Positions 34,627 through 43,676 of a stretch of 64,000 bases of DNA are shown here, piece by piece; the stretch's first letter is position 1; the number at the start of each line of letters is the position of its first letter. Both the position numbers and the translations under genes were made by a program. Source of the DNA: Brevundimonas alba (GTDB taxonomy: Bacteria > Pseudomonadota > Alphaproteobacteria > Caulobacterales > Caulobacteraceae). The DNA is taken from NCBI RefSeq assembly GCF_011927945.1, contig NZ_JAATJM010000001.1:186001-250000 (forward strand). The letters run 5' to 3'. The notes under the pieces are model-generated. The model made no database searches. It saw only the letters and a list, made by a program, of their open reading frames with translations, and was not told the DNA's origin.

Positions 34627-35328
34627 ATGCAGTTGGCGAGACGTGGATTCATACTGGGCGGCGCGGCTCTGATGTCGGGGTGCGCCACCGCGGCGACCCG
34701 GCCGGCCGTCACGGTCGCACAGGTCCAGGTTCCGCCGGCCCCGACCATTCAGGTCGAGCGCGCACCCGAGGTCATCACCTCGCAGCTGAACTCCACCCGT
34801 CCGCTCGACCCGCGAGGCTCGGTCCGCAAGGAACTGATGGAACGGGCCATGGCGGCTCTCGACATCCACAAGGACCGCATCACCCAGCGCGACCGCATGT
34901 ATCTGGTCGACTTCAAGAAATTCTCGGGCGACGAGCGGCTGTACGAGGTCGATCTGCACGGCGGCGCCGTCACCCTGATGCGGACCAGCCATGGCCGCGG
35001 CTCCGATCCGGCCCATACCGGCTTCGCCGAGCATTTCTCGAACACGCCGGACAGCTACATGTCCTCGGTCGGCGCCTACGCCACGGCCGGCGCGGGCTTT
35101 GGCGCACAGCAGGGTCCCAACGTCCTGCTCGACGGTCTGGAATACACCAACAACATGGCCCGAGAGCGCGCCATCATCGTCCACGGGGCCGACTACGCCG
35201 ACCCGGACTTCCTCGCCCGCGAAGGCAAGCTGGGCCGCAGCTACGGCTGCTTCTCCGTCGCCCACCACGATCTGCCGGTCCTGCGCGAACGCATGGGCGA
35301 AGGCCGCCTGCTCTTCGCCTGGGCCTAG
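34627..35328 (+). CDS. YkuD-like murein L,D-transpeptidase-domain lipoprotein
   Basis: The 233-residue precursor begins MQLARRGFILGGAALMSGCATAA, a signal with an RR pair and a lipobox-like cysteine at 19. The domain matches the murein L,D-transpeptidase catalytic family: YLVDFKKFSGDERLYEVDL, TSHGRGSDP, a His-containing IIVHGADYADPDF, and the catalytic-Cys motif GRSYGCFSVAHHDLP near residues 204-218. It is predicted to modify or cross-link peptidoglycan in the periplasm, possibly anchored as a lipoprotein. GAGGGG precedes the ATG at 34627. The gene is followed immediately by the minus-strand toxin gene. Confidence 0.85.
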   Translation: MQLARRGFILGGAALMSGCATAATRPAVTVAQVQVPPAPTIQVERAPEVITSQLNSTRPLDPRGSVRKELMERAMAALDIHKDRITQRDRMYLVDFKKFSGDERLYEVDLHGGAVTLMRTSHGRGSDPAHTGFAEHFSNTPDSYMSSVGAYATAGAGFGAQQGPNVLLDGLEYTNNMARERAIIVHGADYADPDFLAREGKLGRSYGCFSVAHHDLPVLRERMGEGRLLFAWA

Positions 35329-35600
35329 GGTTCAGGCCGACGGGCGGCGTGGCGGATGAAGGCTATTCTAACCTCGTCGGGCAAGACCACATATCGGATA
35401 ATGTAGGGCGGAGCGCTCGTCAGCTCGCGCAGGCCTGACCGCACGGGTCGTCCCCGATCTGGAAAGGCGCCCAAGGCATTGGCTGTATCCACCAACCTCG
35501 CAGCCACGCGTGACGCAGCGAGTGGATTGGTCTCTGCGATGTAGGATCGGATCGCCCGCAGGTCGTCGATCGCATCGGTCGACCAGATCAGTCGCCGCAT
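35325..35600 (-). CDS. parE: RelE/ParE-superfamily toxin
   Basis: The 91-residue protein fits the ParE group: LIWSTDAIDDLRAIRSYIAETNPLAASRVAARLV at the N terminus (two helices), then FPDRGRPVRSGLRELTSAPPYIIRYVVLPDEVRIAFIRHAARRPE. ParE toxins inhibit gyrase and RelE-like members cleave mRNA; the LREL..PYIIRY pattern is more ParE-like. Its start overlaps the end of the antitoxin gene by 13 bases, and the two are on the minus strand, a normal antitoxin-first order. It converges on the transpeptidase gene with 4 shared bases. Confidence 0.88.
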   Translation of the reverse strand: MRRLIWSTDAIDDLRAIRSYIAETNPLAASRVAARLVDTANALGAFPDRGRPVRSGLRELTSAPPYIIRYVVLPDEVRIAFIRHAARRPEP

Positions 35601-35785
35601 TTGGGTGGCGGCAGCTCGTTGTCCGTTCCCCAGGATTTCAGCCAGCGCACCACGGCCTCATGCGTCACGAACCGGCCGGCGTCGATGTCCGCCATCGCCT
35701 TCTGTTCGCGCGCGTCCAGCTCGCCCGCCTCTTCGAAAACGAAGACGACGGCCTCCTCGGAAAACTCATTGCCTGGATCGCTCAT
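35588..35785 (-). CDS. Antitoxin of the ParE pair
   Basis: The 65-residue acidic protein (MSDPGNEFSEEAVVFVFEEAGELDAREQKAMADIDAGRFVTHEAVVRWLKSWGTDNELPPPKCGD read from 35785) has a central helix-turn-helix-like AMADIDAGRFVTHEAVVRWLKSWG typical of ParD/RelB-associated antitoxins. It precedes the toxin and overlaps it by 13 bases, giving the expected tight stoichiometric coupling. ATG at 35785 is preferred over 35830 because the first 15 residues of the longer frame are unlike a family start. It probably binds its own promoter. Confidence 0.78.
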   Translation of the reverse strand: MSDPGNEFSEEAVVFVFEEAGELDAREQKAMADIDAGRFVTHEAVVRWLKSWGTDNELPPPKCGD

Positions 35786-35855
35786 CGCGGGACGATAACA
35801 CAGCGGGCGCCTCGCCTCATCCGCCTTCAACCTGACCGGTGGTTCGACCGCCCGC

Positions 35856-37148
35856 TCAACCCGCGGAGCTGCCCGGCTCCCGCTCCATCGCGCGCCAGCC
35901 GATATCCGTGCGGTGGAAGCCGCCGGGCCAGTCGATCTTCTTGATCACCGCATAGGCGCGCTGACGAGCCTCGGCGATGTCCTTGCCGCGGGCGCAGACA
36001 TTCAGCACCCGGCCGCCCGCCGCGACCAGCTGCCCGTCCTTCTGGCGCTTCGTGCCGGCGTGGAACACCTGCACATGCGGGCCGAAATTCTGCTCCGCTC
36101 CGCGGATGATCGACCCTTCCAGAGGGCTGTCCGGATAGCCGCTCGCCGCCAGCACCACGCAGATCACCGTCTCCGGCCGGAATTCCGGCGGCGCGACGCG
36201 TGTCAGGTCGCCCCGCGCGCAGGCCAGCAGCAGCGGCACGATGTCTCCGTCCAGCCGCATCATCAGCACCTGGCATTCCGGGTCGCCGAAGCGGGCGTTG
36301 AACTCGACCACCTTGGGCCCGTCCTCGGTCGCCATCAGCCCGGCGTAGAGTACGCCGCGGTACGGCATCCCCTCGCGCGCCATTCCAGCGATCACCGGCG
36401 TGACGATGTCCCGTTCCGCCGCTTCGACCAGCTCCGGCGTGAACACCGGCGCCGGCGAATAGCTGCCCATGCCGCCGGTGTTAGGCCCCAGATCGCCGTC
36501 ATAGGCGCGCTTGTGGTCCTGCGCCCCGCCCAGCAGCAGCGCCCGCTGCCCGTCGCAGACCGCGAACAGCGAGCCCTCCTCGCCGTCCATGAACTCCTCG
36601 ATCACGACCCGCGCCCCGGCCGTGCCGAACCGGCCGCCGAGCATATGCTCGATCGCCGCCTCCGCTTCGCGCTTGTTGGGGCAGATGGCCACGCCCTTGC
36701 CGGCCGCCAGCCCGTCGGCCTTGATCACATAGGGCGGCTTGAACACCGTCAGCGCCTGCCGCGCCTCGTGCAGCCGCTCATAGACGCCGTAACCCGCCGT
36801 CGGGATTTCGTGCCGCTCCATGAAGGCCTTGGAGAACGCCTTCGAGGTTTCCAGCTGCGCCGCCCGCTTGGTCGGACCGAAACAGGGGATCCCCGCGACG
36901 GCCAGCCGGTCGGCCAGCCCCGCCTCCAGCGCCGTCTCCGGCCCGACGACCACCAGATCGGCCTTCATCTCGCGCGCCAGGGCGCACAGGCCGTCAGCGT
37001 CCGTAACCTTCAGGGGCGCCCGCTCGCCCAATTTATCCATGCCGGGATTGCCCGGCGCGATGACCAGCCGCCGCACGAGGGGCGACTGGGCGATCTTCCA
37101 CGCCAGGGCGTGCTCGCGTCCGCCCGATCCCACCAGCAGGATGTTCAT
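35856..37148 (-). CDS. purD: Phosphoribosylamine-glycine ligase
   Basis: The 430-residue ATP-grasp enzyme catalyses the second step of purine synthesis. It starts MNILLVGSGGREHALAWKIAQSP, then VVGPETALEAGLADRL, GPTKRAAQLETSKAFSKAFM, YVIKADGLAAGKGVAI, IEEFMDGEEGSLFAVCDG, the signature RAYDGDLGPNTGGMGSYSPAP, and EFNARFGDPECQVLM with catalytic Glu and metal ligands. All are intact. In many alphaproteobacteria purD lies back to back with xseA; here xseA is 7.8 kb away (44971). Confidence 0.95.
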   Translation of the reverse strand: MNILLVGSGGREHALAWKIAQSPLVRRLVIAPGNPGMDKLGERAPLKVTDADGLCALAREMKADLVVVGPETALEAGLADRLAVAGIPCFGPTKRAAQLETSKAFSKAFMERHEIPTAGYGVYERLHEARQALTVFKPPYVIKADGLAAGKGVAICPNKREAEAAIEHMLGGRFGTAGARVVIEEFMDGEEGSLFAVCDGQRALLLGGAQDHKRAYDGDLGPNTGGMGSYSPAPVFTPELVEAAERDIVTPVIAGMAREGMPYRGVLYAGLMATEDGPKVVEFNARFGDPECQVLMMRLDGDIVPLLLACARGDLTRVAPPEFRPETVICVVLAASGYPDSPLEGSIIRGAEQNFGPHVQVFHAGTKRQKDGQLVAAGGRVLNVCARGKDIAEARQRAYAVIKKIDWPGGFHRTDIGWRAMEREPGSSAG

Positions 37149-37209
37149 CCCCGCGCAATGACCGCACCTGCGAAGGCGGTCAAGCGCCAGGGAGGGTTAT
37201 TCGCCCCGG

Positions 37210-37641
37210 CTAGCGCGCCGGAGGGGTCCAGTCCGGCAGCGCCTGCAGCTGGGCCGCGGACAGGTCGGTGATCAGATCCTTCGAACTGCCGTCCGTCTGT
37301 TCCCCGACGCCGAGATTGTTCAGCGGGACGACCTTTTTCAGATCGCCGCCCTCCAGCTCGACCACGACATGGGTCAGCGTCCCATTACTGTCGACCACCA
37401 GCGTCTCGACGTCGCCCAGATCGGTGTTGTTCTCCGACAGCAGGTCTGCGTCCTCCAGCTGCTCGCGGCTCATGCCGAAGGCGAGGGCGACCACCTCCGT
37501 GGCCTTTTCGGCGGCCGCGCCTTCGATAGCCACAGGCGCAGCGCCGGGCGCGGGCACCTGCGCGACCTCGTCATCGTGGTTTCCGCAGGCCGCGACGCCG
37601 AACGCCAGCAGGCCGAGGGCGGCGATGGAAATGCGGTTCAT
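37210..37641 (-). CDS. Lipoprotein with a PRC-barrel-like domain
   Basis: The 143-residue precursor has a lipoprotein signal (MNRISIAALGLLAFGVAAC, Cys at 19), an Ala/Pro linker, and a domain (about 60-110) with DLLSENNTDLGDVETLVVDSNGTLTHVVVELEGGDLKKVVPLNNL. This is a PRC-barrel-like beta sheet, as found in small periplasmic or membrane stress proteins. The tail ends ALPDWTPPAR. The gene immediately follows the 52-residue membrane-protein gene on the same strand (start 23 bases after its stop), so the two are probably co-expressed. Confidence 0.75.
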   Translation of the reverse strand: MNRISIAALGLLAFGVAACGNHDDEVAQVPAPGAAPVAIEGAAAEKATEVVALAFGMSREQLEDADLLSENNTDLGDVETLVVDSNGTLTHVVVELEGGDLKKVVPLNNLGVGEQTDGSSKDLITDLSAAQLQALPDWTPPAR

Positions 37642-37663
37642 GGGCGAAGTCCTTCCAGTTGGG

Positions 37664-37822
37664 TCACAGCATCGCCGAAACGACGTAGACGAGCGCGCCG
37701 AGGATGAAGATCAGGCCGACGATCACCCATGGGCTGACAGCCGGCCCTTCGCTCCGCCGCTCCAGCCCCCGCTCGCGCGGCTGCTGGTCTACTGGGTCGG
37801 TGTTCGGAGGATCGGCGGCCAT
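37664..37822 (-). CDS. 52-residue single-pass membrane protein
   Basis: On the minus strand an ATG at 37822 opens a frame ending at TGA 37664-37666. The product has a charged N-terminal half (MAADPPNTDPVDQQPRERG followed by LERRSEGPAVSP) and one C-terminal TM helix (WVIVGLIFILGALVYVVSAM). The charge pattern and clean helix are typical of real tail-anchored small proteins, and it is followed 22 bases later by the PRC lipoprotein gene. No family is recognised. It is too short for default ORF calling and could be missed. Confidence 0.62.
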   Translation of the reverse strand: MAADPPNTDPVDQQPRERGLERRSEGPAVSPWVIVGLIFILGALVYVVSAML

Positions 37823-38010
37823 CCATCGCCAACGACGGCGCATGGCCCCGGTTCCGCGCCCGTCCCGCGGCCCGTTCCCGAAAACCCTCCGCCCACGTCC
37901 CTATCGCCACGCGACCGACACGCGAACAACAAGCAAGCTTCGCCGAAGGTGCAACGAGCCGACACGAACGCGGCCTATGGCCCGCCGTACACACAACGGG
38001 GGTTACCTGG

Positions 38011-40368
38011 ATGCTCGCTCGCTCTCACCTGCGTCTCAAGCTCATGCTCGGGACGGCTCTGATGACCCTGGCCGCCGCGCCGGTCGCCGCCCATGCACAG
38101 GCCATCGTCACCGATCCGGACGCCGTCATCACCGATCCGAACGAGGATCCGATCAGCGGTCTGGATGACGTCATCGTCACGGCCACCAAGCGCGAGACCA
38201 ATCTCCAGGACACGCCCATCTCGATCACGGTGACCAGCGCCGAGGACCTTGAGAACCGTCACGTCCAGAGCCTCATCGACCTCGCCGACGGCGCCGTTCC
38301 CGGCCTGCGCGTGGCGACTTTCGAGGCCCGCCAGTCGGCCTTGACCATCGGCATCCGCGGCATCGTTCCGCTCGACGCCAACCAGCCCGCCCGCGAGCAG
38401 GGCGTCGGCGTCTATGTCGACGGCGTCTACCTGGGCCGTCAGCACGGCCTCGGCGCCGCCCTGCTCGACATCGAGCGCATCGAGGTCCTGAAGGGGCCGC
38501 AGGGCACGCTGTTCGGCCGCAACACCGAAGGCGGCGCCCTGTCGCTGGTGACGCGCAAGCCGACCGGCGAGTTCGGCATGCGCGCCGTCGCCGGCGTCGG
38601 CAACCTCGAGTCCTACAGCTCGGAAATGCACATCGACTTCCCGGCTCTCGGCGACTTCGCCTTCAAGGTCGACGGCGTCATCCAGGTGCAGGGCCCGGTC
38701 ACCGAGAACATCCTCCCCGGCGAGGAAGGCTTCGGCCAGTACGACCGGCGCGGCCTGCGCGGTCAGGTCCGCTGGACCCCCACGGACAATTTCACCGCCG
38801 ATCTGGCCGCCGACACCGGCACCGACAAGAACACGCCCTTCTACAGCCAGCTGCTGAACTTCAACCCGCTGGGCCGCCCGGTCGTGCCGTTCACCTCCCC
38901 GACCGTCCCGGCCGGCAGCATCCGCGGCCTGTCGCCCCTCGTCGTCGTCGAGGGCGAGAACCGCATGACCCGCGCCGACATCGGCGTGCCGCAGCAGTGG
39001 AGCACCGACGAAACCAGCGGCGCCGACCTGCACCTGTCGTGGCGTCCGACCGACGAGCTGGAGATCCGCTCCATCACCGCCTACCGTGAAGTCGACGTCG
39101 AGCAGTACGACAACATCGCCGGCGCCCACCGTCCGCCGGTCGTCGGCCCCAACGCCAACTTCAGCCGCTACTCGCTGGCCGGTCTGTGGCAGCACCAGTT
39201 CAGCCAGGAGTTCCAGGCCGTCGGCTCGCTCGGCGACCGCCTCGACTACGTCGGCGGCCTCTACTACTTCAAGGAAACCGTCTCGGACGACGCGGCGACG
39301 CCCTCGACCAACCGCTGGAACGCCGACGGCACCGGCTACACCATCCTCGACCCGACCCCGACCATCCGCGGCTTCCGCTCGCTGGACCGCGCCTCGACGG
39401 CCCACTCGGAATCCAAGGCCGTCTACGGTCAGGCGACCTTCACGCCCGACATCCTCGAGGACGCGCTGCACCTCACCGTCGGCGGCCGCTACACCTGGGA
39501 CGACAAGGACGGCGTGCTGTCCAAGGTCAACAACGTGGCGACCAACTTCACTTTCGACACCTCGACCGACCGCTTCGATCCGCTGGTGACCCTGGCCTAT
39601 GACGTGACCAACCGGGTCAACCTCTACGCCAAATATTCGACCGGCTACCGGGCCGGCGGCGCGTCCTCGCGCTCGCTGACCTACCGCTCGTTCGACGCCG
39701 AAGAGGTCAAGGCCTACGAGATCGGCCTCAAGAGCGACCTGTTCGACAACCGGGTCCGCCTGAACGCCGCCGTCTACGCCATGGATCGCGAAGGCAGCCA
39801 GATCGACTTCAGCCTCGTCACCGTGATCGGCGCCTCGACCCGGAACACGCTGGAAACGATCAACGCTCCCGGCACCACGAAAATCCGCGGCGTCGAGCTC
39901 GAAGGCATGGCCCAGATCACCGACAACCTGCGTCTGTCGGCCTCCTACACCTACACCGACACCGAAATCCCGCCGACCCAGAACCCGTTCACGGGCGTGG
40001 TCCAGCCGGTGTTCATCGTCTTCACCCCGCCGAACGCCGCCAGCGTGGCCGCCGACTGGGAATCGTCGTTCGAGAACGACGTCACCTTCCGCGCCCACAT
40101 CGACGCCAACTATGCCGACGCGACCCAGACGTTCGACCAGACGGACGTGAAGAACGACTCTTCCTTCATCGTCAACGCCCGCCTCGCCATCGCCGATATC
40201 GCCACCAACCCCGGCGGTCCGACCCTCGAGGTGGCGCTCTGGTCGCGCAACCTGTTCGACGAGGCTCACGTCTACCGCCGCGACCCGGCCAACCGGGCGA
40301 CCCTCGGCGACTACGGCAACTTCAACGCCCCGCGCACCTTCGGCATCGAGCTGCGCGCCGCCTACTGA
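38011..40368 (+). CDS. TonB-dependent outer-membrane receptor
   Basis: The 785-residue precursor has a signal peptide (LMLGTALMTLAAAPVAAHA, cleavage near residue 29), a TonB-box/plug start DDVIVTATKRETNLQDTPISITVTSAEDLE, and the plug motifs GIRGIV, GVGVYVDGVYLGRQ and IEVLKGPQGTLFGRNTEGGALSLVTRKPTGEF. A long beta barrel follows with alternating aromatic and polar strands, ending in FNAPRTFGIELRAAY with a terminal aromatic residue. Such receptors import ligands (siderophores, glycans, vitamins) using TonB. The ligand is unknown. It converges on a PhoD-type phosphatase gene, so uptake linked to phosphate-ester scavenging is one possibility. Confidence 0.92.
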   Translation: MLARSHLRLKLMLGTALMTLAAAPVAAHAQAIVTDPDAVITDPNEDPISGLDDVIVTATKRETNLQDTPISITVTSAEDLENRHVQSLIDLADGAVPGLRVATFEARQSALTIGIRGIVPLDANQPAREQGVGVYVDGVYLGRQHGLGAALLDIERIEVLKGPQGTLFGRNTEGGALSLVTRKPTGEFGMRAVAGVGNLESYSSEMHIDFPALGDFAFKVDGVIQVQGPVTENILPGEEGFGQYDRRGLRGQVRWTPTDNFTADLAADTGTDKNTPFYSQLLNFNPLGRPVVPFTSPTVPAGSIRGLSPLVVVEGENRMTRADIGVPQQWSTDETSGADLHLSWRPTDELEIRSITAYREVDVEQYDNIAGAHRPPVVGPNANFSRYSLAGLWQHQFSQEFQAVGSLGDRLDYVGGLYYFKETVSDDAATPSTNRWNADGTGYTILDPTPTIRGFRSLDRASTAHSESKAVYGQATFTPDILEDALHLTVGGRYTWDDKDGVLSKVNNVATNFTFDTSTDRFDPLVTLAYDVTNRVNLYAKYSTGYRAGGASSRSLTYRSFDAEEVKAYEIGLKSDLFDNRVRLNAAVYAMDREGSQIDFSLVTVIGASTRNTLETINAPGTTKIRGVELEGMAQITDNLRLSASYTYTDTEIPPTQNPFTGVVQPVFIVFTPPNAASVAADWESSFENDVTFRAHIDANYADATQTFDQTDVKNDSSFIVNARLAIADIATNPGGPTLEVALWSRNLFDEAHVYRRDPANRATLGDYGNFNAPRTFGIELRAAY

Positions 40369-40391
40369 TCTCCCCCAAGCGAAGACCCTCC

Positions 40392-40426
40392 AAGGCCGGC
40401 GGAGCGATCCGCCGGCCTTTTCTTTT
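40392..40426 (+). terminator. Strong Rho-independent terminator after the TonB receptor
   Basis: A perfect 12-bp stem (aaggccggcgga at 40392-40403 with tccgccggcctt at 40408-40419) around the tetraloop gcga is followed by a T-rich run (tttctttt). It lies 24 bases after the receptor stop and just before the end of the convergent phosphatase gene. Confidence 0.9.
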
Positions 40427-40429
40427 GGC

Positions 40430-42484
40430 TCAGACCGCCAGCCCCGGATCGCCTTCGAGGACTTCCTGCGTCAGTCGCGGAGCCTCCCCCGCCCGCCACA
40501 GCGGAACCCGGTGCGCCACGCGATACCGCAGCGGCCCGCCATCCTCCGTTTCGCTGCGCTCCAGCGGCACCGGAATACAGACGAACTCGGTCTCCAGTTC
40601 GTCGCGCGACGCTCGCACCGTCGTGTAGCCATGGCCGGCGTAGTCGAGGAATTTCAGATGCGGCGCCAGTTCCGGATTGCGCGCCGCCCGCGCCCGATCG
40701 GCATCCCCTGTCTCCTTCAGCACGAGCGAGGACTGCACCCCGTGCAACAGGGTCATGTTCCAGGCGCACTCCATAGAGCCGTCCGGCCTGTCGTGAATAT
40801 TGAGCGCCCGCAGCGGCCGGTCCTTCGGCATCGTCAGCGCCTGGACCTCCCCGAGCGTCTGGGCCGAGATCGACCCCGTGACGAACTCGACGCCGACCGG
40901 ATCGAACGCCCGCGGCGGCAGGGTCTTGCTCGTATAGCCGGCCCAGAACGCATGTCTGTCGCCCGCCAGAATGGTGAAGCCGGTGATCCCCTCCTCGCGC
41001 ACCATGTCGAAGATCTCGCCGTGCTCCAGCCCATAGGCGCCGGTCGTCACGCCGTACCCGGCGCCCGCCGGCCACTGGTCAGCGAACGCCTCGGGCAGGT
41101 TCTGCGGATCGGTGCGTCCGGTCAGGGTGCCGAAGGAATGACCCCAGATCTTCCACGGCGCCTCGGCGCCCCGCAGCCGGTCCTTGAACCACGCCATCTG
41201 CTCGAGCCCGAGATAGGCCTCCGGCGGAGCGTCCACGTGGGGATTGGGAAACTCGATCTCCTCCCCGACCCGGATGGTCGCGGGCGGCGAACCGCCACCG
41301 TATTCGCGGGCCTGATCGAGGATCTCCAGCATCTCCTCCGGCATGGCCGCGAACTTGATCTCCGGCAGCCCGCTGTAATCCCCGCCGGGTGAACCGAACG
41401 ACCGGTTGTCGGTCAGGATCATCTCGACGTTCCGGCCGTACCGGAACGCCCGCCGGATCTGCAGCGCGTTGATGGCCGCCAGATTGTTCGGCTCCTGCCC
41501 GAGGCCGCGCGCGTCCAGCGCGGTCAGCGGCTGGTTCTCGACCGCCGGCGCCTCGAACACGTCTCCGCTGCCCGGCTTGCGCACCCGCGCCGGCTGGAAC
41601 TCGTACCAGGCCTGGCTCGCCGCGACCTTCAGCGTCTGAGCCGGCCGGATCTCGCCGTTGATGATCTGCTGGCTCTGGTACGAGCGCCAGTTGAACTCGT
41701 GATTGTCCCACACGGGCACGAACGGCCATTGCGCCCGGGCGTCCTGCAGGTCCGGGTCCGACAGATAACCGCGCCAGGCCGTGCGGTAGTCCTCCAGATT
41801 CGCCGGAATGTGGAAGGTCCCGACCTTCTCGCCGGTCGGATAGCGCACGATATCGCGCAGCCGCCGCCCCCGCTCCATGCCGCCGGGCCGCTCGTCGGCG
41901 TACCAGACCAGTTCGTAGAGGAAGTCGCCCAGGTGCAGGACGAAGCCCAGCTGCTCGGCGTGTGGTCGGCGCGCGTCCTCGTACAGCATGCGCCGGTAGG
42001 CGTTCATCGCGCCCTGGGTGACGTCCTGACAGCTGACGAAGGCGAACTTCACGGGGCGGTCGTCGTTGTCCGCCGGCGCCGTGACGGTGCGGCCCACCCG
42101 GCTCGAATTCCCCGCCTCGTCGACAAAGCGGTACCAGTATTCCCGCCCCGGCCTCAGCCCCGCGGCGAGAAAGCGGCAGGTCCAGTCCGTCGCCGCGGTG
42201 ACCGCGACATCGCCCCGCGCGACCACATCCCGGAACCCGGGATCGGCCGCGACCTCGACCGCCAGCCGGTGCGAGGCGCCGCTGCTATCCGGCGCCCGCC
42301 GCGTCCACAGGATCACGCTGTCCGGGCGCGGATCGCCTGACGCCACCCCCTGCGGAAACAGATCGCGCCGTTCGTTGCGCGCCACCGGCGCCGCCCGGGC
42401 CGAGGCCCCTCCGAATGCGAGCGCCGCGCCAATTGCCGCGGCCTGTGCGGCGAACATGCGCCGCGAGACTCCACCCTTGTCCAC
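40430..42484 (-). CDS. phoD: PhoD-family alkaline phosphatase
   Basis: The 684-residue precursor has a twin-arginine signal (GGVSRRMFAAQAAAIGAALAFGGASARA). It then has the PhoD N-terminal fibronectin-like domain (FPQGVASGDPRPDSVILWTRR) and the metallophosphatase domain: KFAFVSCQD, LHLGDFLYE, VWDNHEFNW, LTDNRSFGSPGGDYSG, WKIWGHSFG and ILAGDRHAFWAGY. Ca/Fe-dependent PhoD enzymes hydrolyse phosphomono- and diesters and are exported folded by Tat. At about 684 residues it is longer than Bacillus PhoD owing to insertions in the catalytic domain. It converges on the TonB receptor gene. Confidence 0.88.
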   Translation of the reverse strand: MDKGGVSRRMFAAQAAAIGAALAFGGASARAAPVARNERRDLFPQGVASGDPRPDSVILWTRRAPDSSGASHRLAVEVAADPGFRDVVARGDVAVTAATDWTCRFLAAGLRPGREYWYRFVDEAGNSSRVGRTVTAPADNDDRPVKFAFVSCQDVTQGAMNAYRRMLYEDARRPHAEQLGFVLHLGDFLYELVWYADERPGGMERGRRLRDIVRYPTGEKVGTFHIPANLEDYRTAWRGYLSDPDLQDARAQWPFVPVWDNHEFNWRSYQSQQIINGEIRPAQTLKVAASQAWYEFQPARVRKPGSGDVFEAPAVENQPLTALDARGLGQEPNNLAAINALQIRRAFRYGRNVEMILTDNRSFGSPGGDYSGLPEIKFAAMPEEMLEILDQAREYGGGSPPATIRVGEEIEFPNPHVDAPPEAYLGLEQMAWFKDRLRGAEAPWKIWGHSFGTLTGRTDPQNLPEAFADQWPAGAGYGVTTGAYGLEHGEIFDMVREEGITGFTILAGDRHAFWAGYTSKTLPPRAFDPVGVEFVTGSISAQTLGEVQALTMPKDRPLRALNIHDRPDGSMECAWNMTLLHGVQSSLVLKETGDADRARAARNPELAPHLKFLDYAGHGYTTVRASRDELETEFVCIPVPLERSETEDGGPLRYRVAHRVPLWRAGEAPRLTQEVLEGDPGLAV

Positions 42485-42662
42485 GATCCATCCTCCCGAT
42501 GGCGCGCCCCTCGAAAAGCGTCGCTTCCCGATCTCCTCCGGCGCGCGGCGATGGGAGGCCCGCTAACGAGGTTCGTCCAGAGCCCTTGGCATTACATCGC
42601 GGTAGGGTTTGGCTACCGCGCCACCCCCGTTGCGCCCGTCGGGAAACGTGGTTAGCTCATCC

Positions 42663-43082
42663 ATGGCCTTCAAATGGCTCAGCCTCGTCGCGCTCACTCT
42701 CGCGCTTTCGCCCGCCCCTGAAGTCGGCGCGGACGGTCACGACCGTCAGTTTTCCGGCGTCTGGCTCCTGCAGTTCGAGGGCTCGACGTTCGTCGAAGGC
42801 GCGACCGCCACTCCAACGGAGCCTCTGCCCGTCGCCGCGACCGACTGGCTCGACTATCCGTTCGACCAGCCCCGTTTGGACGAACTCGTGGAGGAGCCGG
42901 GATATGACGACGACCGGGGCTGCTACACCATCCAGCCCTTCCTGGTCACCTTCATCGGTCACCGGATCCAACGCCCCTTCGGCGCCGGTCATATGGGTCT
43001 GTGGCGTTCACAGGTGACGGTCCACCGGACAGTCTCATTCGAGCGCCTCGGCCCGGCATTCTGCTACGGCGACCGGCCGTGA
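42663..43082 (+). CDS. Hypothetical secreted protein
   Basis: The 139-residue precursor has a signal peptide (MAFKWLSLVALTLALSPAPEVGA). The mature sequence contains two cysteines (RGCYTI and FCYGDRP) that could form a disulphide and a central FLVTFIGHRIQRPFGAGHMGLWRSQVTVHRTV. No family is recognised. ATG at 42663 gives the signal peptide; an earlier in-frame start at 42609 is unlikely. A presumed promoter lies in 42485-42662, shared divergently with the phosphatase gene. Confidence 0.6.
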   Translation: MAFKWLSLVALTLALSPAPEVGADGHDRQFSGVWLLQFEGSTFVEGATATPTEPLPVAATDWLDYPFDQPRLDELVEEPGYDDDRGCYTIQPFLVTFIGHRIQRPFGAGHMGLWRSQVTVHRTVSFERLGPAFCYGDRP

Positions 43083-43142
43083 CGTTGACATGATCGAACA
43101 CCGGTCCGCAGACTGAACGACTGTCGTTGGAGCTCCCTACCC

Positions 43143-43616
43143 ATGCTCGCCGCCTTCGCCGTCATCGCCGCCGTGCAATCTGCGCCGGCCCTCTCCGCCC
43201 ATTGGGACGTGGAGGATCGCCGGGTCGTCTCATCGGTGATTTCGCCCTGTCTCAGCTACGTCGTTTCTGAGGGCAACACACAGCCGCGGTGGGCCGCCGG
43301 CTGGACGCTGGATCCCGGACAGAACTGGCACGTGCGGCCTCGCTCCGACAACACGGAGTACCGGGCCTCGATGTCAATCAGCTCATCATTTGCACCGACG
43401 CTTCGCTGCAGCGTCACGGTCCCGTCCGGCGATCTGGCGGGTGCGCTGGCCCAGCTGGAAGCCATCACGCTGGAAGACTTCAGCACGCGTCGGGAGGGCA
43501 ATGAGGTGCGCTTCTACTACAGGGAAGGGCCCGGAGTTGCGCCGCAGTTCACCATGGGAGCGCGCACGAACGACAACGGCAGCGTCTCCGTCTGGATCGC
43601 CACACCCGGGATGTAG
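43143..43616 (+). CDS. Hypothetical secreted protein
   Basis: The 157-residue precursor starts MLAAFAVIAAVQSAPALSA, a probable signal peptide. The mature part includes DEDRR-like DVEDRRVVSSVISPCLSYV and LRCSVTVPSGDLAGALAQLEAI, with two cysteines, and ends SVSVWIATPGM. GGAGC lies upstream of the ATG. The neighbouring 42663 gene is also a small secreted unknown, 60 bases upstream. No function can be assigned. Confidence 0.6.
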   Translation: MLAAFAVIAAVQSAPALSAHWDVEDRRVVSSVISPCLSYVVSEGNTQPRWAAGWTLDPGQNWHVRPRSDNTEYRASMSISSSFAPTLRCSVTVPSGDLAGALAQLEAITLEDFSTRREGNEVRFYYREGPGVAPQFTMGARTNDNGSVSVWIATPGM

Positions 43617-43676
43617 CCTCCGCCGGCCCTCGATCGGCTGCTGGCCCGCATGTCCTCCGTCGCCTAGGCTCCCCGC

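Noticed and set aside
37149..37200. Partial similarity of the purD upstream sequence to the 48.2 kb repeat arm (catccccgcg and gcgaaggcgg)
   Set aside because: The two halves are separated by unrelated bases and no inverted partner is present; chance similarity in GC-rich sequence is likely.
37975..40269. A 764-codon open frame antisense to the TonB receptor
   Set aside because: It mirrors the receptor's codon bias and has no independent ribosome site or motif.
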